Source: Luidia sarsii (lineage: Eukaryota > Echinodermata > Asteroidea > Paxillosida > Luidiidae). From it: a DNA stretch of 64,000 bases. The translations under genes and the position numbers were made by a program. Under the pieces are notes generated by a model. That model ran no database searches. It was not told the origin of the DNA and saw nothing but the letters and a program-made list of their open reading frames with translations. Each line of letters starts with the position of its first letter. Positions within the stretch are counted from its first letter, which is position 1. The stretch spans positions 2,708,214-2,772,213 of the forward strand of contig OX465117.1 in assembly GCA_949987565.1 (NCBI GenBank). Reading direction: 5' to 3'. Shown piece by piece: positions 10,616 through 21,762 of the stretch.

Positions 10616-10984
10616 CCTCTGATTGGTAATAGACCTATTTATTTTTCTGTGCTTCTTGTATAATTCAAAACTTTACGATCAATTGTATTTCATATTTTTT
10701 TCCTTTCATTAAATGGTTACATTAATTCTTGTTAAGGGGATCCCCACTCGACAAGCTCTGCTTCTTGGGGATCCCCTTCCACCATCTCAAATTATAAAGA
10801 ATGTGCCCAAAGTGTATAGATATATATTCGGTAAAATATGCTTGAATCTTAAGAAATACCATAACTACATGTATGTATTTATGCCCTGCCACTTAATGAA
10901 ACGAGATGTGGTAAAAATGATAAACAATGAATGAATGAATGAATAATGGTGAATGATAAGTGAAGATATGAGTTTTTACTTTAC

Positions 10985-11147
10985 CTATAACTCGTAGGAA
11001 GGCTCTAGCCTCGGCCATGCTTGATCCACTCTGAGCTGAGCACACATAGTAGCCCTCATCTTCCTCCATCACATCAGTAATATGCAGTGTGCCGTCCATG
11101 GTCATTTCAAAGCGACCATTCTCCAAACCAATAAACAGAAGTTTTTC
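10985..11147 (-). CDS. robo: ROBO exon 9: second half of Ig4
   Basis: Encodes about residues 371-424: EKLLFIGLENGRFEMTM, DGTLHITDV, the F-strand motif EDEGYYVCSAQSGSS and EARAFLRVI. Acceptor attgatag, donor atag/gtaaagta. Phase 0 in, phase 1 out. The first residues KLLF parallel NLLF in vertebrate ROBO Ig4, which fixes this acceptor over a closer AG at the GGAG 25 bases further in. Confidence 0.93.
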
Positions 11148-12274
11148 CTATCAATCATAAAAAAACAAAATGTTGATTTTATTGATTTATTTATTCATGG
11201 TTTAAGAACTGCCATGGCAGTCCGTGGACCAAATTGAGGCAGCTACACAATCACATATAAACACATTATAGTTAAGGATAAACACAGTTACATTTTACAA
11301 AAACACAGACATTATAACTATTTAAAATGTAAAAAGAGTATATATATATAATATTGTGGCATATGAATATGTATAAAAATATTTATAAAAAATGATTAAA
11401 AGTTATGAAAGTAAAGTCTTAGTATCATTGATTATCAAAAGTCTGTTTCACAATCAATGATTTCATTAATGAATTTGTGTGTTCATGAGTTTTGTCAGGT
11501 ATGGTAATGGCCTTTTTTGTTTAAACATTCAGTTTTGCATTTGAATTGTACCCTGCTTTCACGGTATCTGAGGTTGTGTCTAATTGTTTCCTGTCATTGG
11601 GCTGGTAGGAGGTCGCAAAGAACAGACGATGTTAATATTGCAAACTGCTTACTGACTAACAAGAACAAAGTGAAAAACTTAAAAATAGAGAGGGGCTAAC
11701 ATTTCAAGACTACTCAATGGTATGATCCTTTATGTCATTACAAAGGTACGGTTGTATTGAAATTTCAGCCCTTCTACCACTTTCGGAGACGTAAAAAAAC
11801 CGAGATTACATAAAAATAAATCTCTTTCTTCTTATATATTCTAATATAAGGTGAACCTATGTACGTGTGACTTAAAGCAAAGTTTTATGTGTGTTTAATT
11901 TAATTGCTGTAATTTCACATGTGGTTTGGATATCAGAAAAACAACCAGTCCAAAATGGACACTCATCCACACTTATACAGCACTGACTAAGACACAGAGG
12001 ATATACATGTATAGAGTTACTCCTAATTTATTTAGATTTGAAGGGCTTGGGGTTTTGCATTGCGGAATCAAAATATGGACAGTTTGCAGTAACATCATGT
12101 AAGTCATCTCTTTCGAGGAGTATAGCTCTGAGAAGAGCCAGTAACACTCCCATTTTTCTTCTTGAGAAAAAGATGAATTACATGGGGTCAATGTCACCAC
12201 AAAATGTAGATTGATGTTAATACAAAAAACTTTTCAAAAAACTTCTCAGACTTAAATGACCTGCAATACATAAA

Positions 12275-12897
12275 TCTCAAAAGTTAGAAGGCCTGATGTT
12301 TTGATCCTAGCAGGACCTTTCTCAAAGACACAGTCCTACGTTTCGATCCTAGCAGGACCTTTCTCAAAGACACAGTCCTGCGTTTCGATCCTAGCAGGAC
12401 CTTTCTCAAAGACACAGTCCTGCGTTTCGATCCTAGCAGGACCTTTCTCAAAGACACAGTCCTGCGTTTCGATCCTAGCAGGACCTTTCCCAAAGGCAAA
12501 GTCCTGCATTTCGATCCTAGCAGGACCTTTCTCAAAGACACAGTCCTGCGTTTCGATCCTAGCAGGACCTTTCTCAAAGACACAGTCCTGCGTTTCGATC
12601 CTAGCAGGACCTTTCTCAAAGACACAGTCCTGCGTTTCGATCCTAGCAGGACCTTTCCCAAAGGCAAAGTCCTGCATTTTGATTCTAGCAGGACCTTTCT
12701 CAAAGACACAGTCCTGCGTTTCGATCCTAGCAGGACCTTTCCCAAAGGCAAAGTCCTGCATTTTGATTCTAGCAGGACCTTTCTCAGTGGCAAAGTCCTG
12801 CGTTTCGATCCCAGCAGGACCTTCCTCAAAGGCCTTTGCCTTTGAGAAAGGTCCTGCTAGGATCGAAACGTCAGGCCCTCTAACTTTTGAGAGTATA
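12275..12897. repeat. HE1 copy expanded into a 42-bp tandem array
   Basis: Units start at 12303 and recur exactly every 42 bp to 12807 (12 full units and a partial one), followed by an inverted HE1 arm at 12834-12895. The unit core is gatcctagcaggaccttt. Two variants alternate: type A with ctcaaagacacagtcctgcg, and type B with cccaaaggcaaagtcctgca (units at 12471, 12639 and 12723). Because 42 is a multiple of three, long open frames run through on both strands; these are by-products of the repeat length. The array ends 21 bp from ROBO exon 8. Confidence 0.95.
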
Positions 12898-12917
12898 GAT
12901 TGTTGATGCTGATGTAC

Positions 12918-13042
12918 CTGACTGCCTTCTTTCTTCCAGAAGACGGTGGGTGGCGGACTACCAGTGGCTTGGCATTGAAAGGATGCAGTGTGATGCAACT
13001 CCACCGTTCTATCCACCGGAGCTTGAGTGAATGTTGGCACCA
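12918..13042 (-). CDS. robo: ROBO exon 8: first half of Ig4
   Basis: Encodes about residues 329-370: VVPTFTQAPVDRTVE, the B-strand cysteine in ASFQCQATGSPPPT and VFWKKEGSQ, which is nearly the ROBO1 Ig4 sequence VFWQKEGSQ or IFWRREGSQ. Acceptor tgtttacag, donor agtcag/gtacat, phase 0 out. The 42-bp tandem array begins only 21 bp past the exon end. If the intron is retained, the reading frame stays open through that array to a TAG at 12336-12338. Confidence 0.95.
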
Positions 13043-13181
13043 CTGTAAACATACAAAAGACAGCATGGGGTTAGTTCATATGAGGGACTAACCTGGGGAC
13101 TAAACTCGAATGGGTTAGCCCGATTGACAAAAGTTGTCGTTTGGACACAATTTTTTTTTCTCTGAGGGACTATCCGAGGGG

Positions 13182-13516
13182 TTAAAGCCGTGTTCGCATT
13201 GGACTTTTTCTTCCGCGGCTACGCGGTAACTTACCGCGACATTCCTTAAGGTGATTCTACCGTGCATCTTCCGCAGCGGAATGAGAAATTCACTGTGTGA
13301 GGCTGGCAGAATGTCGCCTATTATGGCCCTGACAAGTTACCGTGGCTGAGCGGAAAGTTTCCGCGACGTCTCTCGCCCTGTTAGTTTTACATCACGCTCG
13401 CGGTAACTTGACAGGGAGGGTAGTTTTCCGCGTGTCCGCATTGGATTTATTTTTGTCATTCTTCCGCTCTGCCGCGGTAGTTTGACAATTTTAAGTCCAA
13501 TGCGAACACGGCTTAA
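13182..13516. mobile_element. TTAA-flanked foldback MITE with CGCGGTAACTT motif
   Basis: TTAA at both ends and near-perfect inverted termini gccgtgttcgcattggactt / aagtccaatgcgaacacggc. The inner words ccgcggtaactt and its inverse recur. It appears to be nested in another inverted repeat with ends gagggacta (about 13081-13790). Confidence 0.82.
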
Positions 13517-13790
13517 GTCGGTCGATTTCATTCCTACTAAAGAGTGGTGCTACTCCCCAGTCCATGCCCTGTGGGTATCTTTTCAACCTACCACCCACTG
13601 TGTTATTGTTTGGACAAGGCTTACCCAGTCCCCACCACACACGTCTGGTGCTGGTGGCCCCTAGTAGGTTGCGTAATCATAGTAAGGTGATTTTTTGACT
13701 TTGCAGTCAGCTACTCGAACCCCCGCTGAGGAAGACTAGTAACCACAAACTAACACCCAAGCCAGTCCCTCGTCTGAACATACCCATAAG

Positions 13791-14432
13791 GACCGTTCTC
13801 ACTACACTAAATAAACACGATTATTTGGATCGCAATTTGAATCGCGATTCAAACTCCACTTTTTTTTTGCATGTGGGGACACAATAAACGTGATTATTAG
13901 TGGGATTTGAATCGCGATTTGGACTCCACTAAGGGTGAGATTATTTCAAATAATCACGTTTAATTGCGACACAATGTGTGTGGGAACGGTCCGCTCAAAT
14001 CGCACCGTTTTTTTTTAAGCATTTCCTGCCAGCATCTTACTGCCAGGAAGTGCAGCACAGGGTTTGTTTACGTTCGCGGGAGAGCCAGGTCAACCCAGGG
14101 TCAATCTTTCTGGAATGCGGCATGCGCAGTGCGACCACATGCTAACCGCAATCAGTGTCTGAGATGCCGCAGCGCACATTCTTCAGTTGCCTGATGAAGG
14201 TTAGCAGTTAGCAACCGAAACGTCGCCACCAGCAACGACACATCGCGTGACTTTGATCACCCTTTCCACTTATCCGCACCACCGCGATAAACAACCCCTT
14301 CATTTCTATTTAATTGTAGAATCTAAATCCCAATTCAAATCCCACTTATTGTGTCCACACACACACAAAAGAAGTGGAGTTTGAGTCGCGATTCAAATCA
14401 CTTTTTTTGGGGGGGACAGTTGGAACAGCCCT
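13791..14432. mobile_element. ATCGCGAT MITE type a with an inserted block
   Basis: Left part gaccgttctcactacactaa to ccaggaagtgcagcacaggg. Then about 250 bp of foreign sequence (about 14075-14320) that includes a hammerhead-like motif at 14191-14224. The right part has further ATCGCGAT phrases, ending ggacagttggaacagccc. Confidence 0.7.
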
Positions 14433-14962
14433 ACTGACTTACCGGCTCTTCTCAGAGCCATACTCCTTCTCGAAAGAGATGACTTACACGGTGTCGCCGT
14501 AAACGTTCCACAATTTCAAATCATCATTAGCCTGGAGTATGTTTGTATGAGATCTTAACAGGCATCTATGACGTGACCCGTTACAAAATCACTCCAATCT
14601 TAACACTGCCTCTTTGAAGATAAGCAGCCTGTTCGCTACGTCATTTTACCTCCTCAATTACCTCCTTACAAGGTGTTTCCCCATAGGGATTGGTGTTAGA
14701 TTACATGCACAGGCTGTCTATCTGGGTTAAGCTCTTGCTCAGGCCAGACAGACAGATGGCTTCATCTTTGGCCATCTTGCTGGTGCATTGTAATCATCTT
14801 AGACTGACCCGATACGGATGAGTCTGACAATCAGGTACAGGTTCTTTGCCTAGAGGGGGGGGTCTTTTTGCTCAATTTTGGTGAGCTGCAAGGCAAAGTA
14901 CGCAACCCTATACTGTCCATTGTATCTCGCCATCTGCACAGTATCCGTATATCCTATGGTTG

Positions 14963-15313
14963 TTAAAGGCCTATACAACATTGGTAAAAGTCAAACGATT
15001 GTCACAGTTTTTGTGTTAAACCAATAAACATTCCAAAAAAGCAATACTGCGAAGGTTTTAGCTCAAATGGTAATCTGAGAAAGTAGAAAAAGGCAAAAAA
15101 AGTTACGGTTTTCCCACCGTTCTGTAGTGTAATAAACGCGAGTAATAAACCTTTTGTCGATTTTTGAGTGAAGATTTCTTGCGAAGTACAGCATCACAGA
15201 CTGTAAGATTTCATGAGGATTTTATCATGACCATCTACAAACTGTGTAAATTAGAAGGAAATCTGCGGACATCGATGTTTTCCGATCTTCCCAATGTTGT
15301 ATTGGGCCTTTAA
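14963..15313 (+). mobile_element. TTAA-MITE B
   Basis: Flanked on both sides by TTAA (ttaaaggcctatacaacatt; tgttgtattgggcctttaa). The body aligns with the copy at 9052 throughout. TTAA is the target of piggyBac and Kolobok elements; which one mobilised this family cannot be told here. Confidence 0.87.
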
Positions 15314-15612
15314 CACATTGACACAAGTGCAATACACAATTATTCAATTTCTTTGAGATACATCTCATTTACATCTCACTCATTTGGTGAGAATCAAGTG
15401 ATTTCTTGTAAATAGTCTTAGGAATTGGTTTATGTATATTCATTTTCTGGATTATTCAGTAGCTTAATTCAAGTAAATGACAGACAAAAGACATTTTCAA
15501 TGAAGACGGACACAAGAGATACATTTCCCCCTTGAAATCCTCCCCAATTGCCATGAATATTCAGTGCATTTGGAGAGACGGGTAAGTGGATATGTGAAGG
15601 AGCTGCTCTTAC

Positions 15613-15740
15613 CACTGACAGTGAGTGTCATCTCATCCCGTATGTCACCGTTTTCATTGGTGGCCGTGCATATGTAGACGCCTTCGTCGTCTTGAGTTAC
15701 TTGGTGAAGACGTAGTGAGTTATCGTCCTGCTGACTGTAC
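15613..15740 (-). CDS. robo: ROBO exon 7: second half of Ig3
   Basis: Encodes about residues 286-328: RYSQQDDNSLRLHQVT, then the F-strand motif DDEGVYICTATNENG, then DEMTLTVS. Acceptor tgttatccag, donor agtg/gtaagagc. Phase 2 in (the split Arg codon is completed), phase 1 out. Matches the ROBO Ig3 F-G strands. Confidence 0.95.
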
Positions 15741-15994
15741 CTGGATAACATGCCATAGATTAATAATGCACCAGTCTCAACCACTCATACACATGACATG
15801 CATAATAACACATCTACAGTCTAACAAAGGATTGCAAACTCACAGAATTTTGGGGGAAAATATAGAGAAAATGTTTTCTTAACAAACAAAGGAAAAGCCG
15901 ACTTGGATTTGTTCAAACAACTGGGAAAAAAATTTCTCAATAAACAATTGTTTTACAATTTATTATCAATTGTGAAATAGTCCAGAAAATGTGA

Positions 15995-16200
15995 CTGGAC
16001 CAGGACTTGAACCCAAGACCTCTTGACTTAATGTACCAGAGCTCTTCCACCTGAGCTATCCAGGTCTTAGATGGCGCCTCCCTAAATAGTCAACTAGTCT
16101 TTGCTGGGTTGGGGGCGCCAGACAGAAGCATTTAACCATTGACTTTTGCATATCGCCGCGGATTGCGCCCCATCTTCATTCAGATGCAAATCACCAATAG
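15995..16200 (-). mobile_element. tRNA-derived SINE-like repeat
   Basis: On the minus strand tggatagctcaggtgg (A-box type) and gggttcaagtcctgg (B-box type) are spaced as in a tRNA, with an upstream body (ctagttgactatttagggag) shared with 6940-7100 and 21125-21250. It is not a real tRNA gene: the acceptor stem does not close and the sequence is repeated with a body. Confidence 0.6.
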
Positions 16201-16378
16201 TTGTAAACCTAGCACTCACACAGTTTGGGGATCACGCAAAGTGGATGCAGCTTTTTAAACTAAACTTTCAATCAAAGAAGGTGAAACTCACTAAGCATTT
16301 TCTAAGCTCATTGTGAAAAACACAATAGGGAGAAAACCAAGTAAATGTAGTTCACTTGAATATATTTCAATGTATAAA

Positions 16379-16812
16379 ACAGGCATGCAACTGTTGAATT
16401 GTAAAAAAAAGAGGAAAATGTCCGAATGAAACTGCGAGTGCAAAGCACGAAGCCCTTACAGTGTGGGGTTTGGGGCCCGCTTAAGGGCCCCCCAAAAATT
16501 TTGGATTCTAGATACACTGTGGTGCATTCTGAGCAGTTTTTTACCACTTATGACTGTAAGCTGAGCGACAGATTTGAACCTTTTTCAAGGCATACACCCA
16601 GAAAATTGAATTTTTGTTTACACAAAATGAAAAGTATACATCAAAGTTTTTAACCTGATCTCAGCATGTGTTTTAAATATCGGTGAATAGTTAGGGGAGA
16701 AGAATTTTCTTTCTTTATTTTTAAATTTTTTAAATTTTTTAATTTTGTTTACGGCCGAATTAAAAAAAAAACTGCGGAAATGCGCGGATACGTAGAAAAG
16801 TTGCATGCCTGA
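16379..16812 (+). mobile_element. GCATGCAAC MITE
   Basis: Ends acaggcatgcaactgttgaa and gaaaagttgcatgcctga, a better-preserved inverted repeat than the copy at 2202. It has no coding capacity. Confidence 0.87.
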
Positions 16813-16847
16813 TAAAATAAAATCTATTCAGGCTGGTGGGAATATAT

Positions 16848-17097
16848 GTGACCCGGCACAGCATAATGAGGAATAACCCCACTTTTGAGATTTTGAGGTT
16901 TTCTGATGATGTGAAAGAGTATACTATTAGTTTACAAATGATATCAAAATATAATATCCTCTTATACTTAAAATTTCCGAAAAAAAGAAGAAAAAAAATT
17001 GATTTGTTATCAAATTGGGAAGATACTTTAACTTTAGGGATTGTTTACTCAAAAAGTGGTTTGGTGGAATATTCCTCATGTCGTTGTGCCGGGTCAC
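16848..17097. mobile_element. GTGACCCGGCACA MITE
   Basis: Inverted ends gtgacccggcacagcataat and gtcgttgtgccgggtcac around an AT-rich 200-bp centre. 250 bp in total. Confidence 0.83.
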
Positions 17098-17159
17098 ATA
17101 TATCTGGTGTGTGTGTGGGACGTTGATAATTAATTTAATTGTGTTAATGAGTAAAGTAC

Positions 17160-17298
17160 CTTCCAGTAGGTAAGTCGCCGATTTCCTTTGCCCAGGTGAC
17201 TTGTGGGACGGGATCCCCGATCACCTGGCAGCCAATCACGACTGTAGTTCCCGGCGCAACCACCATATCTTGCACCGGTAAAATCAGTTCAGGCGGAG
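17160..17298 (-). CDS. robo: ROBO exon 6: first half of Ig3
   Basis: Encodes about residues 240-285: APPELILPVQDMVVAPG, the B-strand cysteine in VIGCQVIGDPVPQ, tryptophan in VTWAKE, and GDLPTG just before the junction. The acceptor is preceded by an unusually long uninterrupted T tract (about 20 T on the coding strand, 17303-17322). Donor ggaag/gtactt, phase 2. Phase 1 in. ROBO1 has the parallel sequence GDPVPTVRWRKDDGELPK. Confidence 0.95.
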
Positions 17299-17830
17299 CT
17301 ACGAAAAAAAAAAAAAAAAAAAAACCCAAACAGATTTCCATCAAATCTGATCCAAAAAAAAGGAGGCTATCTGAATCTGAGAGATTGGGAGTGATGCAGG
17401 GGAGTCTTGCATGAAATGAGAAATGAGTTCTGTAATTGAGGACGCCCTGTTTTATTAGTAAGTTGGATAAGATGGGGCGCTTATCGGGCGCATCAAGATG
17501 TCGGCAGAGTCTTGTGCTGGGAGGCATCCCCACTTCAGATGAGGATGCTCACTTACCATAGTGACTGCCAATAAGCATAACTAGGTTGTCCTGGGGGAAT
17601 TTTTGGGCTGGGATATGTTTGGAGAATGCCCCGGGTCATGAGTGACAGCAACGCTTGATGCATTTAAGCAGCTGAAATATATTCAGCATAATAGTTGTGA
17701 CCTGAGGTCAGGTGGACTGTGCCATTACAACTCAGGGGTGGAGTGATAAAGGAGGGTGAATCTATGCATCCACTGACCAATGCTACTCATGTATACATCT
17801 ATAAAAGCCTTGCAAATGTTGTACATATGA

Positions 17831-17977
17831 AGAGTGATATACAAAAATGTTGCAAACTGCATACTGACTAAAATTACCAAAATGCAAATTCTCAAAATTT
17901 AGTGGGCCTGACGTTTTGATCCTAGCAGGACCTTTTTCAAAGCCCTGTCAGGATCGAAACGTCAGGCCCACTAAATG
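17831..17977 (-). mobile_element. HE1 hairpin element with tail
   Basis: Tail at the left (agtgatatacaaaaatgttg), then two arms joined almost without spacer (ctttttcaaagccctgtcag). Ends cactaaatgttg. Confidence 0.85.
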
Positions 17978-18403
17978 TTGACACTATGGAGAGGTTAACA
18001 TTGAATCATACCTTTCATATACATTTTAAAAAATGTTAGAAACTCTGAAAAATAAAAATAAATGGACTATTGTGTGAAAATCAAAAATACAAATGTACAT
18101 ATGCAAATGTAGAAATACAAGTATAAAAATACACCAATTTTATGCTTGTCTGGACTTTTTGGCAAAGGATTCAAATGATTTATCTTTAATATAGGACACC
18201 ATGTCTCACCCCTGTGTGTTACATTGCCCATACCTATATCCTGCAGAAGTCTACCAATCCTATCAAAGGTAAAAGAGGGATTCTAATGCTGTCAGCAACT
18301 AAGCATATTACTGGAATTATTAGATCAAGTGGTATTGCATAAAGCCTTGACATTTCTAAGCTCCAGGTTTCTAAACCAGTTTTCAACTAATGAAGGTCCA
18401 TCA

Positions 18404-18778
18404 AAGCCCCTACACAACATTGGTAAGATCAAACAACAGAAATGTTGACAGATTTACATGAAACTTATACAGTTTGAAGATGGTTATAGTAGAAACCTCG
18501 CACTGAAATATTTCTGCCTAAAATTATGTATTTTGGGAGAAAAGAGTAAAAGAAATCATTTACATCTCACCGAGATCTAAACCTTTTTCGGAACAATTTG
18601 TTTAATGCTGCATTTTCGTAAAACAAATGAAGTGGTTTTTCACTATTTAATGAGACTCGGTTGAATTGAGCTGAAAGTTTCACAGGTGTGCTATTTCATG
18701 CATATGTTGGATCAGGCAAAGTATGGATGCTTTTCTTCAACCTCGACCAATGTTGTGTTTTCCCTTTAAAGAACAAGT
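18404..18778 (+). mobile_element. TTAA-MITE A, near complete
   Basis: Terminal inverted repeats aaagcccctacacaacattg and cgaccaatgttgtgttttcc around a non-coding body of about 330 bp. The right end finishes ccctttaaag. Confidence 0.85.
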
Positions 18779-18978
18779 TCAACAACACAATACCTAACTA
18801 AATGTTACTACAGGTACTAGTTACGTTAGTCACGGAGACATGCAATTCAAATGCAAGCACTTTGTAGTACATGGTTCAAAATGCCTCTAATTAGGAAATC
18901 ACATAATGGATGTTCTGGTTGTCAATGAAAATAGGAGTGTGTTTGGTAATGTGCATATTACCTTATTGATACAATGCA

Positions 18979-19132
18979 CAGTGGAACGTTGCTATAACAA
19001 ACATCCCGGGATCCATGATTTTTTTTCCGTAACAGCGGTTGCGGCCGCAAATCCAGGGACATAAAATCGGGAGCCAAAGGGCATGTTCGTTTCAGCCGGT
19101 ATATCGGCGTTCGTTATAGCAACGTTCCACTG
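18979..19132. mobile_element. CAGTGGAACGTTGCTATA foldback (pogo/Tigger-like ends)
   Basis: Inverted ends cagtggaacgttgctataac and gttatagcaacgttccactg, 154 bp in total. Ends of the type CAGTGGAAC--TATA are common in pogo/Tigger MITEs. A clean TA duplication is not visible, so the class is tentative. Confidence 0.65.
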
Positions 19133-19698
19133 TATGTATGCATGCAATTAGTTGTAAAGACAATCCACCCATATCTAAGGTACATGTTCATAACACCTGC
19201 ACATATCGGAGAGACCTTCAGCAGTTTTTCTCCTAAAAGGTCACAGTAATTCCCCCTCCCAATACCTGTAAAGGGCACTATACCGGTATGTACATGTAGG
19301 TGTCTGTATATGTGCCAATAGCTGCAGGTGTTGCAGTTTATTCCGTGCCAAAATTATATACAGACATTCCCGGCTTCATTTGGGCAGCACATGCAAGCAT
19401 TTACTACGTCTTTGCTTGTCAGATATTTGGACTGTGGGATTCATCACAGCTTTCGGGTCCAGGCTATGTATTCAGCTCATAATAATGACATGTTGGCATA
19501 GCTCAAGGCAAGCTTACTGTAGTGTGGACAAAGCCACCTGCCTTGCCTTGCCTTGTCACCGCCCACCTATCTGTCTTTTCAATGCCACAATATTTGCGGC
19601 CGATTCCGACCAAAAGAACACAAAGTCACACACTACATTTTGTTGTGACGACCATCCCCAATTTGAACGAAAAGACAATTTGAGGAAAGATCAAACAT

Positions 19699-19860
19699 TA
19701 GGAGGGGCCTGACGTTTCGATCCTAGCGGGATCTTTCTCAAAGGCAGGACCTCTCTCTGCCTTTGAGAAAGGTCCTGTTAGGATCGAAACATCAGGCCCT
19801 TATAATGATTTTTGCAGTTTGGTCATTTTCAATAGTCAACAAGCAGATTGCAACATTGTT
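19699..19860 (+). mobile_element. HE1 hairpin element with diverged tail
   Basis: Two arms around a 10-base centre (ggacctctct), then a degenerate tail (tttggtcattttcaatagtc, aacaagcagattgcaacatt). Confidence 0.8.
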
Positions 19861-20537
19861 CAATGATACAATTTGAGAAAGGCAGTTTTTTTCTCTTGAT
19901 ACAGCAACTATTTTGGCTCATATACAAAGTATACATCAAGACCTTCATATTCATAATGAACAGACAGATACAACTCTTGTTTCTTGTTTTCCATTGGCCT
20001 TGGATGTCTATGAAATGGAATGATTCACATTTACTACAATCTTTGTAGTGATGGTAAGTGTAAAAATTGACCCAAGAATGTCAATACATTTCAATAGTGT
20101 ATCTAATTGTTATTGGCCATTTAAAGATGCTATATTCCAAATGACCTTTATCTTGGGGAACTGTATTATAGTGTTTAGCTTATGAAGCAGGGATCATTTG
20201 ATCAATAACTGAGTATGGCTTATCATGTACGTGCCAGGTTGAAGGTTCACGGATCATGGACCACAAAACTGATCAAGGCTGAGTAGAAAACACCGTGCTG
20301 CGCATTTGTCAGCATTCAGAAACATGGGGAGACTTCACTGAAACTAAATTACCGTTATTTGATTATGCATTGTATTCTGGTTTTCTGGCATGTTTCTGAC
20401 CACTGAGATGGCAAGGTTTGAAGACAAAATGGCTGGAGTGGCCATCACGGATACGAGGTGAGCCACCTCATATCTTAATACGCAAGGGAAATGCTGTTAT
20501 GATGTACTTGTCTTGTTCAGTAGCAAGGAGCAATTAC

Positions 20538-20628
20538 CTTTCACAGTGAGGTAGACAGGCGCGGTACTTCTTTGGCCATTCTGGTTGCTAGCCGTGCATA
20601 CGTAGTTGCCGGCATCGGTAGCACGCGA
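20538..20628 (-). CDS. robo: ROBO exon 5: second half of Ig2
   Basis: A short exon (91 bp, about residues 210-239) with the Ig2 F-strand signature ATDAGNYVCTASNQNG and the closing strand APVYLTVK. Acceptor tcctgtag, donor aaag/gtaattgc. Phase 0 in, phase 1 out. It fits between exon 4 (LMISQ) and exon 6 (APPELI) without any frame change. The human counterpart has the same D-x-G-x-Y-x-C spacing. Confidence 0.94.
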
Positions 20629-21117
20629 CTACAGGAGATACAAACAAGCAATTAATGGCCGTTCAGATAACTCATTCATTCCCATTGTTTACCAATCAAT
20701 GCATGGCCCTTTGCCCCATTGTAACCACAGTCCTCAGTTTCATACAGCAGAAGACGGTAATTGAAAGTCCGCTAATTTTAATTAAATGCTCTTCGCTGCT
20801 TGACCTGGGCACACTTGTTTACTGACTTCAGTGCGGGGCAGATGCCAGCAAGTACACGTACATGTAACACCAGGTCTATAACGCAATTAGTCAACTGTCA
20901 AGGGAAAATACATTCATGAAGAAGCTGGCTTCAGGTTGGGTTTTTCAACCTTGTATCAAGTGACAAGTGTAACATATAAGAAGAATAAACATCTAGCTGT
21001 GAAACCCATATTTTAGATCTACTCGCCAGCAAAGGTATTCTTCTTAAATGATTTTCAATAAACAACAGAAAGGAAAACTAAAGTTCGGGAAATTTAAAAA
21101 CAATTTGACAAATGGGA

Positions 21118-21250
21118 AAGGACTTTTGACTGGGCTTAAACCTGAGACCTCTGGTTTAACATGCCTGCACTCTTACTAACTTAGCCCTCCGGCAAATAGT
21201 CAACAACCTTTGCTTGGGTGGGGGTGCCAGTTAGAAGCATTTACCGTGAA
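21118..21250 (-). mobile_element. tRNA-derived SINE-like repeat, worn
   Basis: Has gacctctggtttaacatgcc, caaatagtcaacaacctttg and gtgccagttagaagcattta in the same order as at 15995. Confidence 0.55.
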
Positions 21251-21327
21251 GGATTTTGTCAGTTCAAATACAAAGATAAACATTCTTTGTCGATGCTAAA
21301 TTCACAAAAGTCAAATAGAGGATAATA

Positions 21328-21762
21328 GGGCCGTTTCCACTACGAAAATAATCGCGATTTGAATCACGATTCAAAAACGGTGTCCACACAGGCCAAAAAA
21401 TTGTGTTGCAAATAATCGTGAGCCAATTGCGGTAAGCAGCTGTGGTCAAATGGTGGGTGTGTCCTTGAGGGTGGCCCATGCAGGGAGACATATAAACAAG
21501 CACGGCACTTCCTGTCAATCAGAACGTGAGTGGTGCATTGTGGGATTTTAAAAAAAAGCTGTGATTCAGTGGAGCGTTCCCACACATCGCAAATAAACGC
21601 GATTATTTGAAAAAGTCTCACTAATAGGGCGTCTGAATCGCAATTCAAATCCCACTAATAATCTCGTTTATTGTGTCCACACAAAAAAGAAGAAGTGGAG
21701 TTTGAATCGAGATTCAAATCGCGATCCAAATGATTGCGTTTATTTGGTGTAGTGGAAATGCC
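21328..21762. mobile_element. ATCGCGAT MITE type a, complete
   Basis: Ends gggccgtttccactac and gtagtggaaatgcc. The phrase (a)atcgcgattca and its inverse recur many times along the element. The centre has the family's unique block (tgtccttgagggtggcccat, gcacggcacttcctgtcaat). No coding capacity. Confidence 0.85.

Noticed and set aside
11160..11300. LINE 3' end (tttatttattcatgg, ccatggcagtccgtggacca)
   Set aside because: The wording is suggestive of a LINE tail, but without coding sequence or a second copy here the class cannot be supported.
12303..12840. Possible CRISPR array
   Set aside because: Units are contiguous and nearly identical with no unique spacers, in a eukaryotic intron; it is a minisatellite grown from a mobile-element arm.
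12284..12906. Long open frames of 181-201 codons on both strands across the 42-bp array
   Set aside because: They exist only because the unit length is a multiple of three; the composition is purely repetitive and both strands are open at once.
14191..14224. Active hammerhead ribozyme
   Set aside because: One extra A separates CUGAUGA from stem II and no strong stem I was found by eye; kept as a motif-level finding only.
15995..16070. A functional tRNA gene
   Set aside because: A- and B-box words are present, but the acceptor and anticodon stems do not pair well and the segment is part of a repeated body.
17303..17322. Poly(T) tract as a retroposon poly(A) tail
   Set aside because: It is immediately before the exon 6 acceptor and works as its pyrimidine tract; no target duplication was seen.
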